Shown: piece by piece, positions 43,230 to 52,711 of the stretch | Layout of the letters: each line of letters starts with the position of its first letter | How positions within the stretch are numbered: the stretch's first letter is position 1 | NCBI GenBank assembly: GCA_030526325.1 | Contig: JAUNCY010000002.1 | Span: 1-64,000, forward strand | Direction of reading: 5' to 3' | DNA: 64,000 nucleotides | DNA from: Bacillota bacterium | Lineage (GTDB): Bacteria; Bacillota; Clostridia; Peptostreptococcales; Anaerovoracaceae | Notes under the pieces: model-generated | Databases searched by the model: none | Seen by the model: the letters and a program-made list of their open reading frames with translations, nothing else | What the model was told of the DNA's origin: nothing | Program-made: the position numbers and the translations under genes

Positions 43230-43331
43230 TTAAAAATTATTCTGAGCCTTGATATATAAATAATTTGCATATAGAGTTATATTATATTTGAAAAATTTAC
43301 TTGAATGATTAACGAAAACGGAGGGGGAAAC

Positions 43332-44252
43332 ATGAGAAAGAAATTAATTGCGGCAGCGGCTTTATGTCTGACAGTGTTTATGATGAGTGCCTGCGGAGGA
43401 GACAAACCTGAGCAGGAACCGGCCGGGGGAGATACGGGGGCAAGTCTGAAAATCAGCCTTGAGGAATGGCCTGTAATTGACGGAGCAACCGCTCTTGCAC
43501 CGTACTATGAAGCTATGGCTGCGAAGCTTTTGGATATTCCAGTAGAAGAGGCGAGGCAGCATGTTCTGTGCAGTACAACGGACGGAGCTTACACTAACCT
43601 GATAAATAAAGATGCGGATATGATATTCTGCTCGCTTCCGTCAGAAGATCAGACTGCTCAGGCAGAGGCTGCAGGTGTAAAATTCGAGTGTACGCCGTTT
43701 CTGAACGGAGGATTTGTGTTCTTTGTAAATAAAGACAACCCTGTAGACAGCCTCACAGTAGATGAACTGCATAATATTTATTCGGGAAAAATTACAAACT
43801 GGAAAGAAGTCGGCGGAAACGACCAGGAAATCACGGCTTATCAGAGATCGGAAGGTTCGGGAAGCCAGACAGGAATATACAGATTTATTATTTCGAAGGA
43901 TGAAATAATGCCTGCACCCACAGAAAAGAAAATAGGAGACATGGCAGGAATAATTGACGCGGTTGCGGATTATGACAACGGAGTAGGAGCTATAGGCTAT
44001 TCATATTATTACTATGTAGCGAATATGCATTACACGGATCAGATAAAGCTTATCGGAATCGAAGGCGTGATTCCCAGCGACGAGACTATTGCAGACGGAA
44101 CTTATCCGCTGATCAATCAGTCGCATGTTATTATAAGAGCAGATGAGCCCGAGGACAGTATCCTGAGAAAAATAATCGAATGGATAACAAGCGAGGAAGG
44201 CCAGAAACTCGGAGAGGAAAACGGTTATGTTAGAAATGCTGCGTTACAGTAG
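43332..44252 (+). CDS. PstS-like substrate-binding lipoprotein
   Basis: A 306-residue lipoprotein (lipobox MSACG) of the phosphate-binding PBP family. VIDGATALAPYYEAMA, ELHNIYSGKITNWKEVGG and AYQRSEGSGSQTGI are the ligand loops of PstS-type proteins. No pstCAB genes accompany it, and the next gene is another lipoprotein, so it may act as a sensor, a stray receptor, or bind a different oxyanion. ATG 43332 follows GGAGGGGGAAAC. Its end overlaps the following gene by 26 nt. Confidence 0.75.
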   Translation: MRKKLIAAAALCLTVFMMSACGGDKPEQEPAGGDTGASLKISLEEWPVIDGATALAPYYEAMAAKLLDIPVEEARQHVLCSTTDGAYTNLINKDADMIFCSLPSEDQTAQAEAAGVKFECTPFLNGGFVFFVNKDNPVDSLTVDELHNIYSGKITNWKEVGGNDQEITAYQRSEGSGSQTGIYRFIISKDEIMPAPTEKKIGDMAGIIDAVADYDNGVGAIGYSYYYYVANMHYTDQIKLIGIEGVIPSDETIADGTYPLINQSHVIIRADEPEDSILRKIIEWITSEEGQKLGEENGYVRNAALQ

Positions 44253-45801
44253 AAAAATTTTAGTGCCGGTTCTGGTGTTTGTTCTGGCTTTGGCGGTTTC
44301 GGGCTGCGGAGGAAACGGAAACGGCAGCGCCGGCAAGGATAATACGGAATCACAAGCGGGATACTTTGTCGAAAACAATATTAATGTTGAATATCTCGAT
44401 GAGGAACTGAAAAACGGCAGCGGAGAGTATTTAGAAATTTCCGGTCTTAAAGATAAGGACATAGAAAAGAGCATTAACGAGAAGATTTACGCAAAATATA
44501 CGGAGCTAAAGGAAAAGAAAGAGCTTCCTCCATACAGAGGCATAAAACAGATGGTTAATGAAGGGGAAGAACCTCAGTCCTGTTATGTTTCGGTAAGTCT
44601 TTCCGCCAATATCAACAATATACTGTCTCTCTGTCTGTACAGATCCTGCTCTTTTAATCGTGAAGAGGGCAGAGAATTATACCTCTCGGAAGAGGAGACT
44701 TTGAATATCGATTTAAACACAGGAAATGAAATCTCCCTTGAAGAGGTTTTTGCGGATGGAGTGGACTACAGGGATTATATTAACCGGTATGTTGAAATGG
44801 AAAGCTTTTCCGGAGCAGATGCGGAGCTGTGGTACAGCGAAGGGGATTCGAATCTGAAGCTTACTGCACCGTTTAAAGGCATCGATGCCGGACAGAAATT
44901 TTTAATAAGTGAGTATGACGGCAATATTCAGCTGATATTCGATTACAACAACCCGGAGGTATACTGTGAGAACTGGTCCCCTGTAACATTTACTGTAAAA
45001 ATGAACGAAAACAGTGCTCTGCCGTATAGATTTTATGACGAAAAGAAATGCATATATGAGGACGAAAATATTAGTTTCCGCCTGATTGAACGTCCCTTCG
45101 ATGTAAACGAGGCAGTTGATGTATATGAATCTTTTCCTGTTGGGGACAGCGGGGCCTCGGCGGATATTCGCGGACTGTATTACAGGGATATGTCTGAACC
45201 TGCTTTTAAACTAACAGAGAGCCTTCTGAAAACAGACCGGGATATCACAGACAAATATAAATCGGAGTCGGAGAGACTGGCTGCTGAGTACAGCATGGAC
45301 AATGTTCCGGGATATGCATCATATTATGTTAATACAAACAGATATGGTCAGTTCACAAATATTATTACAGGTTTCTATGCTGATATATATGTCGGGGACG
45401 AGGCAGCATACACGGAGAACCGAAGCAGGTACTACTGCTTCAGGGGAGAGGAAGAGAAACCGCTTGAACTTTCGGACATCTTTGTTAAAGACAGTGATAT
45501 TAAAGAAATTATGATTGATGCCTTTATGGAGAATTACAGAATTTATATAGACGGGGACTACGGCGAGGAGATTGAAAAGGATGAAAAAATCATGCGCTCG
45601 TATTTTGAGGAAGCATGGGAAAAGATAAACGGCTTTGCCGTGGACGGAACATCTTTGATGCTGTCATATGACAGTCTCAGACCCGTTACTGAAAAATATT
45701 TCGGTACGGAAAATATCTGGGTTTATGAAATGTTCTGTGAAAACGCGGAATATAAACATCTGCGCGCGGAGAACCTGAATATATTTGAGACGGCGAATTA
45801 A
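44227..45801 (+). CDS. Large lipoprotein with two DUF3298-like halves, unknown function
   Basis: A 524-residue lipoprotein (AVSGCGG lipobox, Cys about 27). The body seems to be two similar halves: one around VEYLDEELKNGSGEYLEISG to residue 250, the other from ADIRGLYYRDMSEPAFKLTE on. Both have a segment like YLSEEETLNIDLNTGNEISL / EEKPLELSDIFVKDSD, the pattern of the RsiV/DUF3298 fold. I cannot name a function. It starts at ATG 44227 inside the PstS-like gene (26-nt overlap), so the two are coupled. Cell-surface. Confidence 0.55.
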   Translation: MLEMLRYSRKILVPVLVFVLALAVSGCGGNGNGSAGKDNTESQAGYFVENNINVEYLDEELKNGSGEYLEISGLKDKDIEKSINEKIYAKYTELKEKKELPPYRGIKQMVNEGEEPQSCYVSVSLSANINNILSLCLYRSCSFNREEGRELYLSEEETLNIDLNTGNEISLEEVFADGVDYRDYINRYVEMESFSGADAELWYSEGDSNLKLTAPFKGIDAGQKFLISEYDGNIQLIFDYNNPEVYCENWSPVTFTVKMNENSALPYRFYDEKKCIYEDENISFRLIERPFDVNEAVDVYESFPVGDSGASADIRGLYYRDMSEPAFKLTESLLKTDRDITDKYKSESERLAAEYSMDNVPGYASYYVNTNRYGQFTNIITGFYADIYVGDEAAYTENRSRYYCFRGEEEKPLELSDIFVKDSDIKEIMIDAFMENYRIYIDGDYGEEIEKDEKIMRSYFEEAWEKINGFAVDGTSLMLSYDSLRPVTEKYFGTENIWVYEMFCENAEYKHLRAENLNIFETAN

Positions 45802-45814
45802 CAGAATGATAATG

Positions 45815-45849
45815 AAAAGGGTATGACTCAGTAACCGTCATACCCTTTT
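45815..45849. terminator. Bidirectional terminator, lipoprotein / mscL
   Basis: AAAAGGGTATGAC (45815-45827) and GTCATACCCTTTT (45837-45849) pair perfectly; A and T runs serve both strands. Confidence 0.88.
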
Positions 45850-45914
45850 AAAATCTTCATAAAACGTATTGAACAAATTGAGACCGGAATATTTTAAGCG
45901 TCTTGAATATCAAC

Positions 45915-46340
45915 TTATTTCTTAAGAAGGTCTCTGATTTCTGTGAGCAGCTGAATATCCTGTGGAGGTTCTTCAGGTTCAGGTTCCGGAGCCGGTTCTT
46001 CTTCTGCTTTTCTTCTTGCTTTTGTCATCAGTTTAATCACAATGAAAATACTCATGGCGATTATGAAGAAGTCCAGAACGTTTTGAATGAATGCGCCGTA
46101 AGCTATGGCATTCTCTGCCTGAATTACTGTATCGCCGTCCATTACTGCAGGACTTATTACGTATTTGAGATCTGAGAAGTTTACTCCTGATGTGATAAAA
46201 CCTATAATAGGCATAATAAGGTCGTTTACTATGGAAGTAACGATTTTTCCGAAAGCTCCGCCTATAACAACACCGACAGCCATGTCTACAACATTGCCTT
46301 TAAATGCAAATTCTTTGAATTCTTCCCTGAATTTTTTCAT
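45915..46340 (-). CDS. mscL: Large-conductance mechanosensitive channel
   Basis: A 141-residue pore protein relieving osmotic downshock. N-terminal amphipathic helix KKFREEFKEFAFKGNVVDMA, TM1 (AVGVVIGGAFGKIVTSIVND), periplasmic loop and TM2 (FIIAMSIFIVIKLMTKA), then a C-terminal helix bundle (LLTEIRDLLKK) after a Glu/Pro-rich linker. ATG 46340 is the family start, but the ribosome site AGGAGG is 13 nt away, farther than usual. Confidence 0.93.
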   Translation of the reverse strand: MKKFREEFKEFAFKGNVVDMAVGVVIGGAFGKIVTSIVNDLIMPIIGFITSGVNFSDLKYVISPAVMDGDTVIQAENAIAYGAFIQNVLDFFIIAMSIFIVIKLMTKARRKAEEEPAPEPEPEEPPQDIQLLTEIRDLLKK

Positions 46341-46414
46341 ATTGAATATGTAGCCTCCTGTATTTTTTAATAAATTATACCATATAAGTCTTATAGGCAT
46401 TGATTACAATAATA

Positions 46415-47344
46415 TTATTTTTGCCTTTTTCTCAGAAAAGTCTGCACTGGAATCTGAGCTGCAAGAACACCGGCAAAAATTAGTATACAGCCCAGAGTTT
46501 CTCTGCTTGTAAGGGATTCGCCGAGAATCCATGCGCCGCCCACTACGGCAAACACTGATTCCAGACTGAGAATAAGTGAAGCCAGGGTCGGAGGAGTATT
46601 TTTCTGACCGACAATCTGCAGGGTGAAGGCAACTCCCACCGAAAGGAAACCCCCGTAAAGTATAGGAACCGCAGCAGACAGAATATCGGATAAAGTAAAA
46701 CTTTCCAGAACGAGAGAGAAAATGATGCTGAGGATGGCAGTTATTATGAACTGAAGGGCTGCCATTTTTACTCCGTCTGTTTTGCTTACGTAGTGATCTA
46801 TTACCATAATCTGCACCGCCCAGAACAGAGAGCCGAGAAGGGTGAGCAAGTCTCCCAGGTTCATGCTGAGCTCTCCCGGAAGGAGGCAGAGGAAATAGAA
46901 GCCCGTTGCGGATAAAATTACTCCTATCCATGAATTTGCAGAAATCTTCTTCCTGAGAAGCACAGAAATAATAGGCACCATAACCATATACATTGCTGTA
47001 ATGAACGAGCACTTGCTGACTGTTGTAAACTGAAGAGCAACCTGCTGCAGAGAGGACCCCGTGAAAAGACACAGACCGCAGAGAATACCCGCCGTAAAAA
47101 GCTGTTTATCGGGCTTTTTATTGACAAAATACGGATGCTCCGCCGGAGTTCCCGAAAGAAGTTTTCTTTTATCCATTATTATTGAAAAAGCAAGGACGCA
47201 GCATGCGCCTATTGAGAACCTGAATGCGTTAAAAGTAAAGGGACCCACGTGATCCATACCTGTTTTCTGGGCTACAAATGCAAAGCCCCAGATGGCTGCG
47301 GTAAGCAGCAGAATTAATGAAGACGCGAAATTTTTTTTGCTCAT
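46415..47344 (-). CDS. EamA/DMT family transporter
   Basis: A 309-residue membrane protein with ten hydrophobic helices in two EamA repeats: the first from LILLLTAAIWGFAFVAQKTG, the second from GDLLTLLGSLFWAVQIMVID. Conserved end TLASLILSLESVFAVVGGAWI followed by a Gly-rich helix. Probably exports an amino acid or metabolite; substrate unknown. ATG 47344 follows GAAGGAGAATAATC. Monocistronic. Confidence 0.85.
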   Translation of the reverse strand: MSKKNFASSLILLLTAAIWGFAFVAQKTGMDHVGPFTFNAFRFSIGACCVLAFSIIMDKRKLLSGTPAEHPYFVNKKPDKQLFTAGILCGLCLFTGSSLQQVALQFTTVSKCSFITAMYMVMVPIISVLLRKKISANSWIGVILSATGFYFLCLLPGELSMNLGDLLTLLGSLFWAVQIMVIDHYVSKTDGVKMAALQFIITAILSIIFSLVLESFTLSDILSAAVPILYGGFLSVGVAFTLQIVGQKNTPPTLASLILSLESVFAVVGGAWILGESLTSRETLGCILIFAGVLAAQIPVQTFLRKRQK

Positions 47345-47441
47345 GATTATTCTCCTTCTGTTTTTACACTCATTAAAGAATTATCTATATATTGATAAGT
47401 TTTGTCAATGGATTTACATAAAAATGAGGCTGCTGCCTTTG

Positions 47442-47470
47442 TTGATTTCCTGCCGGGTCAAAGGTATAAT
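47442..47470 (+). promoter_or_regulatory. Promoter of the acyl-CoA synthetase gene
   Basis: TTGATT (47442-47447) and a perfect TATAAT (47465-47470), spacing 17 bp; the start codon is 31 bp further on. Confidence 0.7.
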
Positions 47471-47501
47471 ACTAACATCATAATGTGAAAGGAGAACAGA
47501 T

Positions 47502-49211
47502 TTGGGTAAGTTTACGGAAAAACCACATGCTATCAGATATCTTCCGGATATCAGGGACATTATTATCTACGGAAAAGAAAACTACGGAGATGCTGTTGCG
47601 TATGAAGACCGCCATTTTCCGGGAGAGACAGATAGAAGGAAAATCACATATAATCAGCTTTATGAAGATGTAAATGCTCTGGGTACAGCCCTTATAAAAA
47701 GAGGACTGAAAGGCAAGAAGATTGCCGTAATGAGCGAAAACAGGTATGACTGGGTTCTGACATATTATGCAGTAGCCTGCGGAGTGGGAGTGATAATCCC
47801 CCTGGACAGAGAGCTTCCTCCGGGAGAACTGGTAAATCTTCTGACAAGAGCAAAAGCTTCTGCACTGGTATATTCGAAAAAGCAGAAGAAGACCGTGGAT
47901 GCGGCTCTGGAAAATCTTGATTTTGTTGAGTATCTTATAGATATGGACGGCGATTCAAATCAGTGGAGAAATCTGTCCATAAGCAGTCTTATTGAAGAAG
48001 GCAGAAAATATTTAGAAGAGGGATTCACGGAGTACATTGACGCCGAAATCGACAAGGACGCTCTGATGGGTATCTATTTTACTTCGGGAACCACGGGGAA
48101 ATCAAAAGGTGTAATGCTTACCCACAGGAATATTACTTCAAATGTAGAAAACATGCTTAAGCGTATGCACGTCAGAAGGACTGACAGAGCCCTGTCAGTA
48201 ATGCCTGTACATCATACCTTTGAATTCACATGTGAGATAGTCCCGTGTATAACAATGGGAGCTACAATGGTCTTCTGCGACGGTCTGAAATATATTCAGA
48301 AAAACCTTAAAGAAGACAGAATCTCCATAATGCTGGGGGTACCTCTTGTGTTTGAAACTTTCCACAAGAAGATATTTACAACCGCACGCCTTAAGGGCAG
48401 TGAAGACAAGCTCAGAAAAGGAATGAAAATCAACCGTTTCCTCCAGAAAATCGGAATGGACAGATCGAGAAAGCTGTTCAGGGAAATATATGACCTGATA
48501 GGAACAGATATCCGGGTGTTCATAGTAGGCGGAGCGCCGATGGATCCGGAGGTAATAAGTGATTTCAGAGCGCTGGGTGTAAATATGTTCGAAGGCTACG
48601 GTCTTACGGAAACATCTCCTATAATTGCGGTAAATGCGGATTACTGCCAGAAAACCGGGACGGTAGGACCGCCTATGCCCGGAACACAGGTTAGAATAGA
48701 TAATCCGGACAGCGACGGTATAGGGGAAATAACAGCACTTACAGAATCAAGAATGCTGGGATACTTTGAAGATCCGGAAGAAACGGCAAATGTTATTCTT
48801 GAGGGCGGATGGTTCGCGACAGGAGATTACGGCTACATGGATGATGAGGGTTATCTGCATGTTACCGGCCGAAAGAAAAATGTTATCGTAACAAAGAACG
48901 GAAAGAATATCTTTCCTGAGGAACTGGAATATCTGCTGAACAAAAGCGATTATATTAAAGAATCCGTAGTCTGGGGCAGGGATGATCCGGACAGCGGCGA
49001 GCTGTATATAAATGCAGAGATTGTCATTGAAAAGGATAATCTTAAGGGGCTGTCGGATGAGGAAATCCATGCAAAGATTAAAGATGTTGTTGAGGGTGTG
49101 AATAAATCCACGACTTCATATAAGAGAATCAGGCAGTTTCATCTGAGAGAAGAGGAGTTCGAAAAAACCTCTACAAGAAAGATAAAGAGGCACAAGCTTA
49201 ACCTGGGATAA
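47502..49211 (+). CDS. Long-chain acyl-CoA synthetase-like AMP-binding enzyme
   Basis: A 569-residue adenylate-forming ligase. ATP loop YFTSGTTGKSKGVMLTHRN, A5 FEGYGLTETSPIIAVNA, A7 WFATGDYGYMDDEGYL and hinge TGRKKNVIVTKNGKNIFPEE are clear; the C-terminal catalytic Lys is near TSTRKIKRHKL. Membership in the long-chain fatty-acid CoA ligase group is by overall layout (VMSENRYDWVLTYYA). TTG 47502 follows AAAGGAG at 7 nt; no ATG fits. Monocistronic. Confidence 0.87.
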   Translation: MGKFTEKPHAIRYLPDIRDIIIYGKENYGDAVAYEDRHFPGETDRRKITYNQLYEDVNALGTALIKRGLKGKKIAVMSENRYDWVLTYYAVACGVGVIIPLDRELPPGELVNLLTRAKASALVYSKKQKKTVDAALENLDFVEYLIDMDGDSNQWRNLSISSLIEEGRKYLEEGFTEYIDAEIDKDALMGIYFTSGTTGKSKGVMLTHRNITSNVENMLKRMHVRRTDRALSVMPVHHTFEFTCEIVPCITMGATMVFCDGLKYIQKNLKEDRISIMLGVPLVFETFHKKIFTTARLKGSEDKLRKGMKINRFLQKIGMDRSRKLFREIYDLIGTDIRVFIVGGAPMDPEVISDFRALGVNMFEGYGLTETSPIIAVNADYCQKTGTVGPPMPGTQVRIDNPDSDGIGEITALTESRMLGYFEDPEETANVILEGGWFATGDYGYMDDEGYLHVTGRKKNVIVTKNGKNIFPEELEYLLNKSDYIKESVVWGRDDPDSGELYINAEIVIEKDNLKGLSDEEIHAKIKDVVEGVNKSTTSYKRIRQFHLREEEFEKTSTRKIKRHKLNLG

Positions 49212-49234
49212 TTCTAATTATTTACAGCATAGTC

Positions 49235-49262
49235 TTTACTTTTCTTGATATTTTGATATAAT
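49235..49262 (+). promoter_or_regulatory. Promoter of the liv operon
   Basis: TTTACT (49235-49240) and TATAAT (49257-49262), spacing 16 bp. Confidence 0.6.
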
Positions 49263-49330
49263 ATATCCGATTGTTTAACACACAAAAACACTCGAATATT
49301 CGAGAATTTTAAGACAAGGGGGACAAACAA

Positions 49331-50518
49331 TTGAAAAAATTATCGATTTTAATGGTGCTTGTACTGGCAATGACAGCATTTATGGCCGGATGCGGCGGCA
49401 GCGGCGGAGATGCTGAAAGCAGTGAAAGCGGAAATCCTGTAGTAAAAATCGGCGTATTCGAACCGGCTTCCGGTGACAACGGCGCAGGCGGAAAACAGGA
49501 AACATTAGGTATCCAGTATGCAAACAGCGTATGCCCGACAGTTGAAATCGGCGGAACAACATATGATGTTAAACTGGAAATCGTTGATAACGAATCTTCA
49601 ACAGATAAAGGCCCTACAGCTGCACAGTCACTGGTAAGCGCAGGCGTATCTGTAGTTCTCGGTTCATACGGTTCAGGCGTATCCATTGCTGCATCTGACA
49701 TTTTCGGAAGCGCAGGAATCCCTGCAATCGGCGTAACCTGCACAAATCCACAGGTTACAGAAGGAAATGACCACTATTTCAGAATCTGCTTCCTGGATCC
49801 GTTCCAGGGTACAGTACTTGCTAACTTTGCAAATGATGTATTCCAGGCAAAAACAGCTTACTGTATTGCTAAATTAGGAGATGACTACTCTGTAGGTCTC
49901 TGCAACTACTTCCAGAAAGCTTTCGAAGGCTTAGGCGGAAAAGTTGTTTATGAAACATTCCCGGAAGGAAACAGCGACTTTGCTTCATACGTAGCAAATG
50001 CTATTAAAGCAAACGCAGACGTATTCTTTGCTCCGGTATCAATCGAAGCTGCTGCTCTTATCATAGACCAGGCTGCTGCACAGGGCATGACAATGCCTAT
50101 CCTTGCAAGTGATACATGGGACAGCAACGTTATCACAGGCGCAGCAACAGGCAAAGATATCGATATATATGTAACAACCTTCTATCAGGAAGGTGGAGAT
50201 CCTGAATTCGACGCAGGTATCAAGGCTTGGATTGAATCAGATTCTGTAAATCTTGCTAACAACAACGGAAATACAGACCTTGCTGCTGTAACAGCTATGG
50301 GTTATGATGCATACTTCACAGCTCTCGAAGCAATGAAGGCTGCAGGTTCTATAGATCCTGCCGACATCATGGCAGCTCTTCCGGGCGTAACATACGAAGG
50401 CGTATCCGGAGCAATCTCATTCAACGAAATCGGAGATGCAAACAGAGACGTTGCATACGTTAAGTATTTCAACTCCGAAGCAGGTGCATGGGAATTAAAA
50501 GGAGCACAGGGCATATAG
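49331..50518 (+). CDS. livJ: Branched-chain amino-acid ABC transporter, binding lipoprotein
   Basis: A 395-residue type I periplasmic-binding-fold lipoprotein (lipobox FMAGCGG). PVVKIGVFEPASGDNGAGGK and VEIVDNESSTDK-like segments followed by SVVLGSYGSGVSIAA are the LivJ/amide-binding family. Start TTG 49331 follows AAGGGGGACAAACAA. It precedes a hairpin and livHMGF, with the usual excess-expression arrangement. Ligand probably Leu/Ile/Val, though amide ligands are possible in this family. Confidence 0.88.
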   Translation: MKKLSILMVLVLAMTAFMAGCGGSGGDAESSESGNPVVKIGVFEPASGDNGAGGKQETLGIQYANSVCPTVEIGGTTYDVKLEIVDNESSTDKGPTAAQSLVSAGVSVVLGSYGSGVSIAASDIFGSAGIPAIGVTCTNPQVTEGNDHYFRICFLDPFQGTVLANFANDVFQAKTAYCIAKLGDDYSVGLCNYFQKAFEGLGGKVVYETFPEGNSDFASYVANAIKANADVFFAPVSIEAAALIIDQAAAQGMTMPILASDTWDSNVITGAATGKDIDIYVTTFYQEGGDPEFDAGIKAWIESDSVNLANNNGNTDLAAVTAMGYDAYFTALEAMKAAGSIDPADIMAALPGVTYEGVSGAISFNEIGDANRDVAYVKYFNSEAGAWELKGAQGI

Positions 50519-50553
50519 TGTGAAACTGCACTAATTTACTTAATATTTACATA

Positions 50554-50587
50554 CGCGGGGACAATTTATGTCCCCGTGTTATTCTGT
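50554..50587 (+). terminator. Intercistronic hairpin livJ/livH
   Basis: CGGGGACA (50556-50563) and TGTCCCCG (50569-50576) pair perfectly, followed by TGTTATTCTGTTTT. Likely partial terminator setting binding-protein excess. Confidence 0.65.
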
Positions 50588-50691
50588 TTTATTGGCACTC
50601 CCCATTGTAAGGGCGGGAAGCCGAGAAATAAGAGCACGGCGTTTTCGGAGGTCGGCTCTTGCAATGGAAATTTTTTTGGAGGTAATTGTTT

Positions 50692-51576
50692 ATGGATTTT
50701 CTTAGAGACAATCTGCCGTATATACTCGCCGGTATCTCGGTAGGAGGTCAGTATGCACTCATAGCTATAGGCTATACAATGGTATACGGTATCCTGAGGC
50801 TCATCAACTTTGCCCACGGAGATATGTTCATGATTGCGGGGCTCATGGGAGTATATGCAGTGACATGGATGCCGTTGTATGCGGCGATTCCTTTTGTAAT
50901 AGTATTTACGGTAATTCTCGGGTTTGCAATAGAGCGTGTTGCATATAAACCTCTCCGTTCTGCTCCCCGTATGTCGGTTATGATTTCGGCAATCGGTGTC
51001 AGCTATCTTCTTCAGAACGCGGCCTTATATATTACAGGCGGTCTGACAAAGACATATCCGAATATTCCGTGGATTTCCGAAACTATAAAAGTTTTCGGAG
51101 CAACAACAAAAATGGTTACAGTTGTTACACCTATTCTTACTATTGTGCTGCTTGTAATTCTGAGCCTTCTCATAAAATACACGAAGATGGGAATGGCAAT
51201 GAGAGCGGTATCAAGAGATTTCGAGACATCAACTCTCATGGGAATAAAGATAGACAGTGTAATCAGCATCACCTTTATTATAGGTTCGTTCCTGGCTGCT
51301 ATAGGTTCTGTTCTGTATTTTACAAACTACACCGGAGTTATGCCTACTGCAGGAGCAATGCCGGGTCTTAAAGCCTTTGTAGCAGCGGTATTCGGCGGAA
51401 TAGGCTCAATTCCTGGCGCGGTAATAGGAGCGTTCATTATTGGACTTTGCGAAAACATCATCAAAGGTCTGGGCTGGACAACCTTTTCGGATGCGTTCAC
51501 CTTCGCACTGCTTATCATCATATTAATAGTTAAGCCTACAGGCCTGTTCGGTGAAAAGAATATAGATAAAGTATAG
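50692..51576 (+). CDS. livH: Branched-chain amino-acid ABC permease LivH
   Basis: A 294-residue permease with about eight helices. YALIAIGYTMVYGILRLINFAHG and GGIGSIPGAVIGAF are LivH hallmarks. ATG 50692 follows TTTGGAGGTAATTGTTT. It pairs with LivM, 13 bp downstream. Confidence 0.92.
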   Translation: MDFLRDNLPYILAGISVGGQYALIAIGYTMVYGILRLINFAHGDMFMIAGLMGVYAVTWMPLYAAIPFVIVFTVILGFAIERVAYKPLRSAPRMSVMISAIGVSYLLQNAALYITGGLTKTYPNIPWISETIKVFGATTKMVTVVTPILTIVLLVILSLLIKYTKMGMAMRAVSRDFETSTLMGIKIDSVISITFIIGSFLAAIGSVLYFTNYTGVMPTAGAMPGLKAFVAAVFGGIGSIPGAVIGAFIIGLCENIIKGLGWTTFSDAFTFALLIIILIVKPTGLFGEKNIDKV

Positions 51577-51589
51577 GGAGGCATGAAAA

Positions 51590-52711
51590 ATGACTAAACA
51601 GAAAAAATGGCTGCTTTCCTGTATCGCTATTGCTGCTTTTCTGGCAATAGTATATGTTCTTGAAGCAACCATACCTAAATCTTCACAGTGGAGTATGTTA
51701 TTTACAGTATTGGAAAAAGGCTCTATCTACGCTCTCGTTGCGGTATCGATGAATCTGGTAAACGGATTTACGGGACTGTTTTCACTGGGGCAGGCGGGAT
51801 TTATGCTGATAGGCGCCTATTCCTATGCGATATTTACAATACCTGTAGCTCAGAGAGCGGCAGTATATCAGTACTTTGACGGCGGACTTATTCAGTTTAC
51901 ACTGCCGGTGTTTGTGTCAATACTCATTGCGGGCATAGTAGCTGCGGTATTTGCTTTTCTCATCGGTCTGCCGGTGCTGAGACTCAAGAGTGACTACCTG
52001 GCTATTGCAACCCTTGGATTTGCCGAGATAATCAGAGCGATATTCCAGTGGAATACTCTTGGACCTATTACGAACGGTTCAAACCTTCTCAGAAAATTTG
52101 CAACTTATCAGAGCGCCCTTTTCCCGATTATTGCATGCGGGATATGTATTGCGATAATCTGTCTGCTGATCAACTCATCATACGGAAGAGCTTTCAAGGC
52201 TATCCGTGAGGATGAAATTGCGGCGGAAGCAATGGGTATCAACCTTTTCAAGCATAAGCAGATGAGCTTTGTTATCAGCTCGTTTTTCGCAGGTATAGGC
52301 GGCGCGCTCCTTGCTATGTTCCAGACTACTATTCAGGCTTCGGCATTCAAAGCCGCTATGACATACGAATTCCTTCTCATAGTCGTAATAGGCGGTATGG
52401 GATCGGTAACAGGAAGCATCATAGCATCATATCTGTTTATAGCATGCCGTGAGTGGTGGCTCAGATTCCTGGATTCGGAAGCGTATATCGGAGACTTCAA
52501 AGTTCCGCTTCTCAGAGCAGGATTCAGAAACGTAGTATTTGCGATAATTATTATGGTTATAGTATTGTTCTACAGACAGGGAATTATGGGAACACGGGAA
52601 TTCTCCTGGGAAGGTCTTTTGAGGTGGTTCAGAAATCTTCCGAAAAACATTAAGAACCTGCCGAATATGTTCAAGAGAAAGAGAAAAAAGGAGGCGCAGA
52701 TAAATGAGTAA
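51590..52711 (+). CDS. livM: Branched-chain amino-acid ABC permease LivM
   Basis: A 373-residue permease with about nine to ten helices. MNLVNGFTGLFSLGQAGFM, LRLKSDYLAIATLGFAEIIR and the EAA-like loop IREDEIAAEAMGINLFKHK are family features. ATG 51590 follows GGGAGGCATGAAAA. Its 3' end overlaps livG by 8 nt. The C-terminal tail is basic. Confidence 0.92.
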   Translation: MTKQKKWLLSCIAIAAFLAIVYVLEATIPKSSQWSMLFTVLEKGSIYALVAVSMNLVNGFTGLFSLGQAGFMLIGAYSYAIFTIPVAQRAAVYQYFDGGLIQFTLPVFVSILIAGIVAAVFAFLIGLPVLRLKSDYLAIATLGFAEIIRAIFQWNTLGPITNGSNLLRKFATYQSALFPIIACGICIAIICLLINSSYGRAFKAIREDEIAAEAMGINLFKHKQMSFVISSFFAGIGGALLAMFQTTIQASAFKAAMTYEFLLIVVIGGMGSVTGSIIASYLFIACREWWLRFLDSEAYIGDFKVPLLRAGFRNVVFAIIIMVIVLFYRQGIMGTREFSWEGLLRWFRNLPKNIKNLPNMFKRKRKKEAQINE

